From assembly GCA_937960755.1 (NCBI GenBank), contig CALGOL010000556.1, forward strand, positions 1-7,275: a stretch of DNA of 7,275 nucleotides, written 5' to 3'. The first letter of the stretch is position 1. Each line of letters opens with the position of its first letter. The stretch is from an uncultured Azospirillum sp. Its GTDB lineage: Bacteria; Pseudomonadota; Alphaproteobacteria; Azospirillales; Azospirillaceae. The position numbers and the translations under genes were made by a program. The notes below the pieces were generated by a model. The model did no database searches. It was not told the origin of the DNA and worked only from the letters and a program-made list of their open reading frames with translations. Below are positions 6,039-7,275 of the stretch, piece after piece.

Positions 6039-6761
6039 ATGACCGAAGCCGTCACGGGCCGCCTCGCCGACCGCATCGCCCTCGTCACCGGCGCCTCGCG
6101 CGGCATCGGGGCCGCCGTCGCCAAACGCTTCGCCGCCGAAGGCGCGCAAGTGATTCTCACCGCCCGCACCGTCGGCGGGCTGGAAGAAGTGGACGACGCC
6201 ATTTTTCAGGCGACCGGGCGCAACGCCACCATAGCGCCGCTTGACCTGCGCCAGTTCGACCAGATCGACGCGCTGGGCTATTCGATCTATCAGCGTTTCG
6301 GCCGGCTCGACATTATGGTCGGCAACGCCGGCGTGCTGGAGACGCTGGGGCCGGTGGCCCATTTCGATCCCAAGCTGTTTCAACGGCTGGTGGACGTCAA
6401 CATCACCGCCAATTGGCGGCTCATCCGTTCATTCGACCGGCTGTTGCGGGCGTCGGACGCCGGCCGGGCGATCTTCGTCACCTCGGGCGCGGCGGAATCG
6501 CCGTATCCGTACTGGGGCCCCTATGCGCTGACCAAGGCGGCGCTGGAAATGATGGTTCGCACCTACGCCTTGGAGGTGGAATCGTCGCCGTTGCGGGTCA
6601 ACCTGCTGTGTCCGGGCGCGGTGCGCACCCGCATGCGCGAACAGGCGTTCCCTGGCGAAGATCCAATGACCGTGCCGGCGCCGGAGGAAATCACCGAGCG
6701 CTTCGTCGAGCTGGCCGAACCGGCTTGCAAAGCGAACGGCGAAATCGTCAGCGCAGCCTAG
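6039..6761 (+). CDS. SDR-family NAD(P)-dependent oxidoreductase
   Basis: A 240-residue classical short-chain dehydrogenase with an N-terminal Rossmann nucleotide-binding motif TGASRGIG (17-24) and NAG at 96-98. The catalytic residues are Asn121, Ser149, Tyr162 and Lys166 in YALTK, all present. 'CPGAVRTRM' (191-199) is the usual segment after the active site. Arg21 and the 'TAR' after strand two (41-43) would be compatible with NADP(H), but this is a weak argument. The substrate cannot be read from the sequence. It lies 67 bases after the small membrane protein in the same direction, and purF-proximal SDR genes are common in alphaproteobacteria, so it may be part of that operon. No clear Shine-Dalgarno precedes the ATG, and the gap is pyrimidine-rich. 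Confidence 0.9.
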   Translation: MTEAVTGRLADRIALVTGASRGIGAAVAKRFAAEGAQVILTARTVGGLEEVDDAIFQATGRNATIAPLDLRQFDQIDALGYSIYQRFGRLDIMVGNAGVLETLGPVAHFDPKLFQRLVDVNITANWRLIRSFDRLLRASDAGRAIFVTSGAAESPYPYWGPYALTKAALEMMVRTYALEVESSPLRVNLLCPGAVRTRMREQAFPGEDPMTVPAPEEITERFVELAEPACKANGEIVSAA

Positions 6762-6765
6762 TTTA

Positions 6766-7275
6766 TCAGTCTCGCAAGCGGTCGTCGATCCAGGCGGCCG
6801 CGTCTTCCCACACCCGCGCCGCCTGCAAGTCGCGCAACAGCATGTGCCAGCCGTCCGGGTACTCCTTGACGGTCGCCTTGGGATTAGCGGCGAGGATGGC
6901 TTTCGCCTTGGCCACCGGCTCGGGCGGCAAGACCTGCTCGTGGGCGCCATAAAGCGCCAGGGTGGGCGCGTCGAGCCGGGGCAGGGCGTCCAGCGCCGCC
7001 CCCATCATTTCGGTCAGGCCGTAGAGCGCGTCGACCCGCGCGCCTTTTATCACCAGCGGGTCGGCGCCCAGCGCCTTCAGCATCGCAATATTGTCGCTCG
7101 GGCGAATGTTCAGTTCCGGCGGGGCGGTGGCGACCATGCCGGGAACGGCGGCGTTGGCTAATTTCAGCGCATTGCGCGGCCAGAAGCCCATGGTCTCGAA
7201 ACCCCACACCGCCGGCGCCGACAGCCCCTGCCTCGTCGTTACCCAAAGCGGTTCGTACAGCCTCACCGGTACTAC
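6766..7275 (-). CDS. Alpha/beta hydrolase, monoacylglycerol lipase/lysophospholipase type, C-terminal part (cut by window edge)
   Basis: An open minus-strand frame reads from the window end (7275) to a TGA at 6768-6766, giving 169 residues with no true start visible. The GxSxG nucleophile elbow would lie outside the window. Visible family features include 'SAPAVWG' (18-24), 'IRPSDNIAML' (57-66), 'DPLVIKGARVDALYGL' (72-87) and a C-terminal 'YPDGWHMLLRDL' (139-150) with the likely catalytic His144. The acid position, usually Asp in GxxD, reads GAHEQ with Glu113. Such enzymes hydrolyse acylglycerols or lysophospholipids; the specific substrate is unknown. The frame continues off the edge. It converges with the SDR with only four bases between stops and no terminator hairpin. 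Confidence 0.85.
   Translation of the reverse strand, partial: VVPVRLYEPLWVTTRQGLSAPAVWGFETMGFWPRNALKLANAAVPGMVATAPPELNIRPSDNIAMLKALGADPLVIKGARVDALYGLTEMMGAALDALPRLDAPTLALYGAHEQVLPPEPVAKAKAILAANPKATVKEYPDGWHMLLRDLQAARVWEDAAAWIDDRLRD

Overview
This window looks like a piece of a high-GC alphaproteobacterial chromosome. The main evidence is the order cvpA - purF - (small membrane protein) - SDR, since cvpA-purF followed by a short-chain dehydrogenase is a familiar alphaproteobacterial arrangement. High GC at third codon positions and Ala/Arg-rich proteins fit this. I cannot place it more precisely; a Rhodospirillales-like or related lineage is a guess. I see no tRNA, rRNA, CRISPR array, insertion sequence or phage gene.

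Layout. (1) Positions 1-669, minus strand: the N-terminal 223 residues of a MoeA-family (molybdopterin molybdotransferase-like) protein cut by the window edge. It lacks several acidic residues that normally mark the active site. (2) A short AT-rich divergent promoter region. (3) 775-1548, plus: a YgjP/DUF45-type zinc metallopeptidase with an HEAAH motif. (4) A 10-bp-stem hairpin at 1561-1586 between convergent genes. (5) 1602-2948, minus: a soluble globin-coupled chemotaxis transducer (protoglobin sensor plus MCP signalling domain). (6) 2949-3319: about 370 bp of AT-rich, apparently non-coding DNA with a perfect 14-bp palindrome and a short repeated motif just ahead of cvpA. (7) 3320-4012, plus: cvpA. 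(8) 4119-5549, plus: purF, the first committed enzyme of purine synthesis, with propeptide cysteine and Fe-S cysteines intact. (9) 5546-5971, plus: an unrecognised small exported/membrane protein whose start overlaps the purF stop. (10) 6039-6761, plus: a classical SDR oxidoreductase. (11) 6766-7275, minus: the C-terminal part of an alpha/beta hydrolase of the monoacylglycerol lipase/lysophospholipase type, converging on the SDR with a 4-bp gap and cut by the window edge.

How the genes work together. The likely transcription unit is cvpA-purF-small membrane protein, possibly reaching the SDR; purF and the small gene are very probably translationally coupled. The globin transducer is divergent from cvpA and shares its AT-rich upstream region. 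The other genes look like independent neighbours. I found no convincing new multi-gene system. The most interesting items are the apparently catalytically degenerate MoeA homologue, the unknown membrane protein coupled to purF, the palindromic divergent region between the oxygen/haem sensor and cvpA, and a Glu in the usual catalytic Asp position of the hydrolase.
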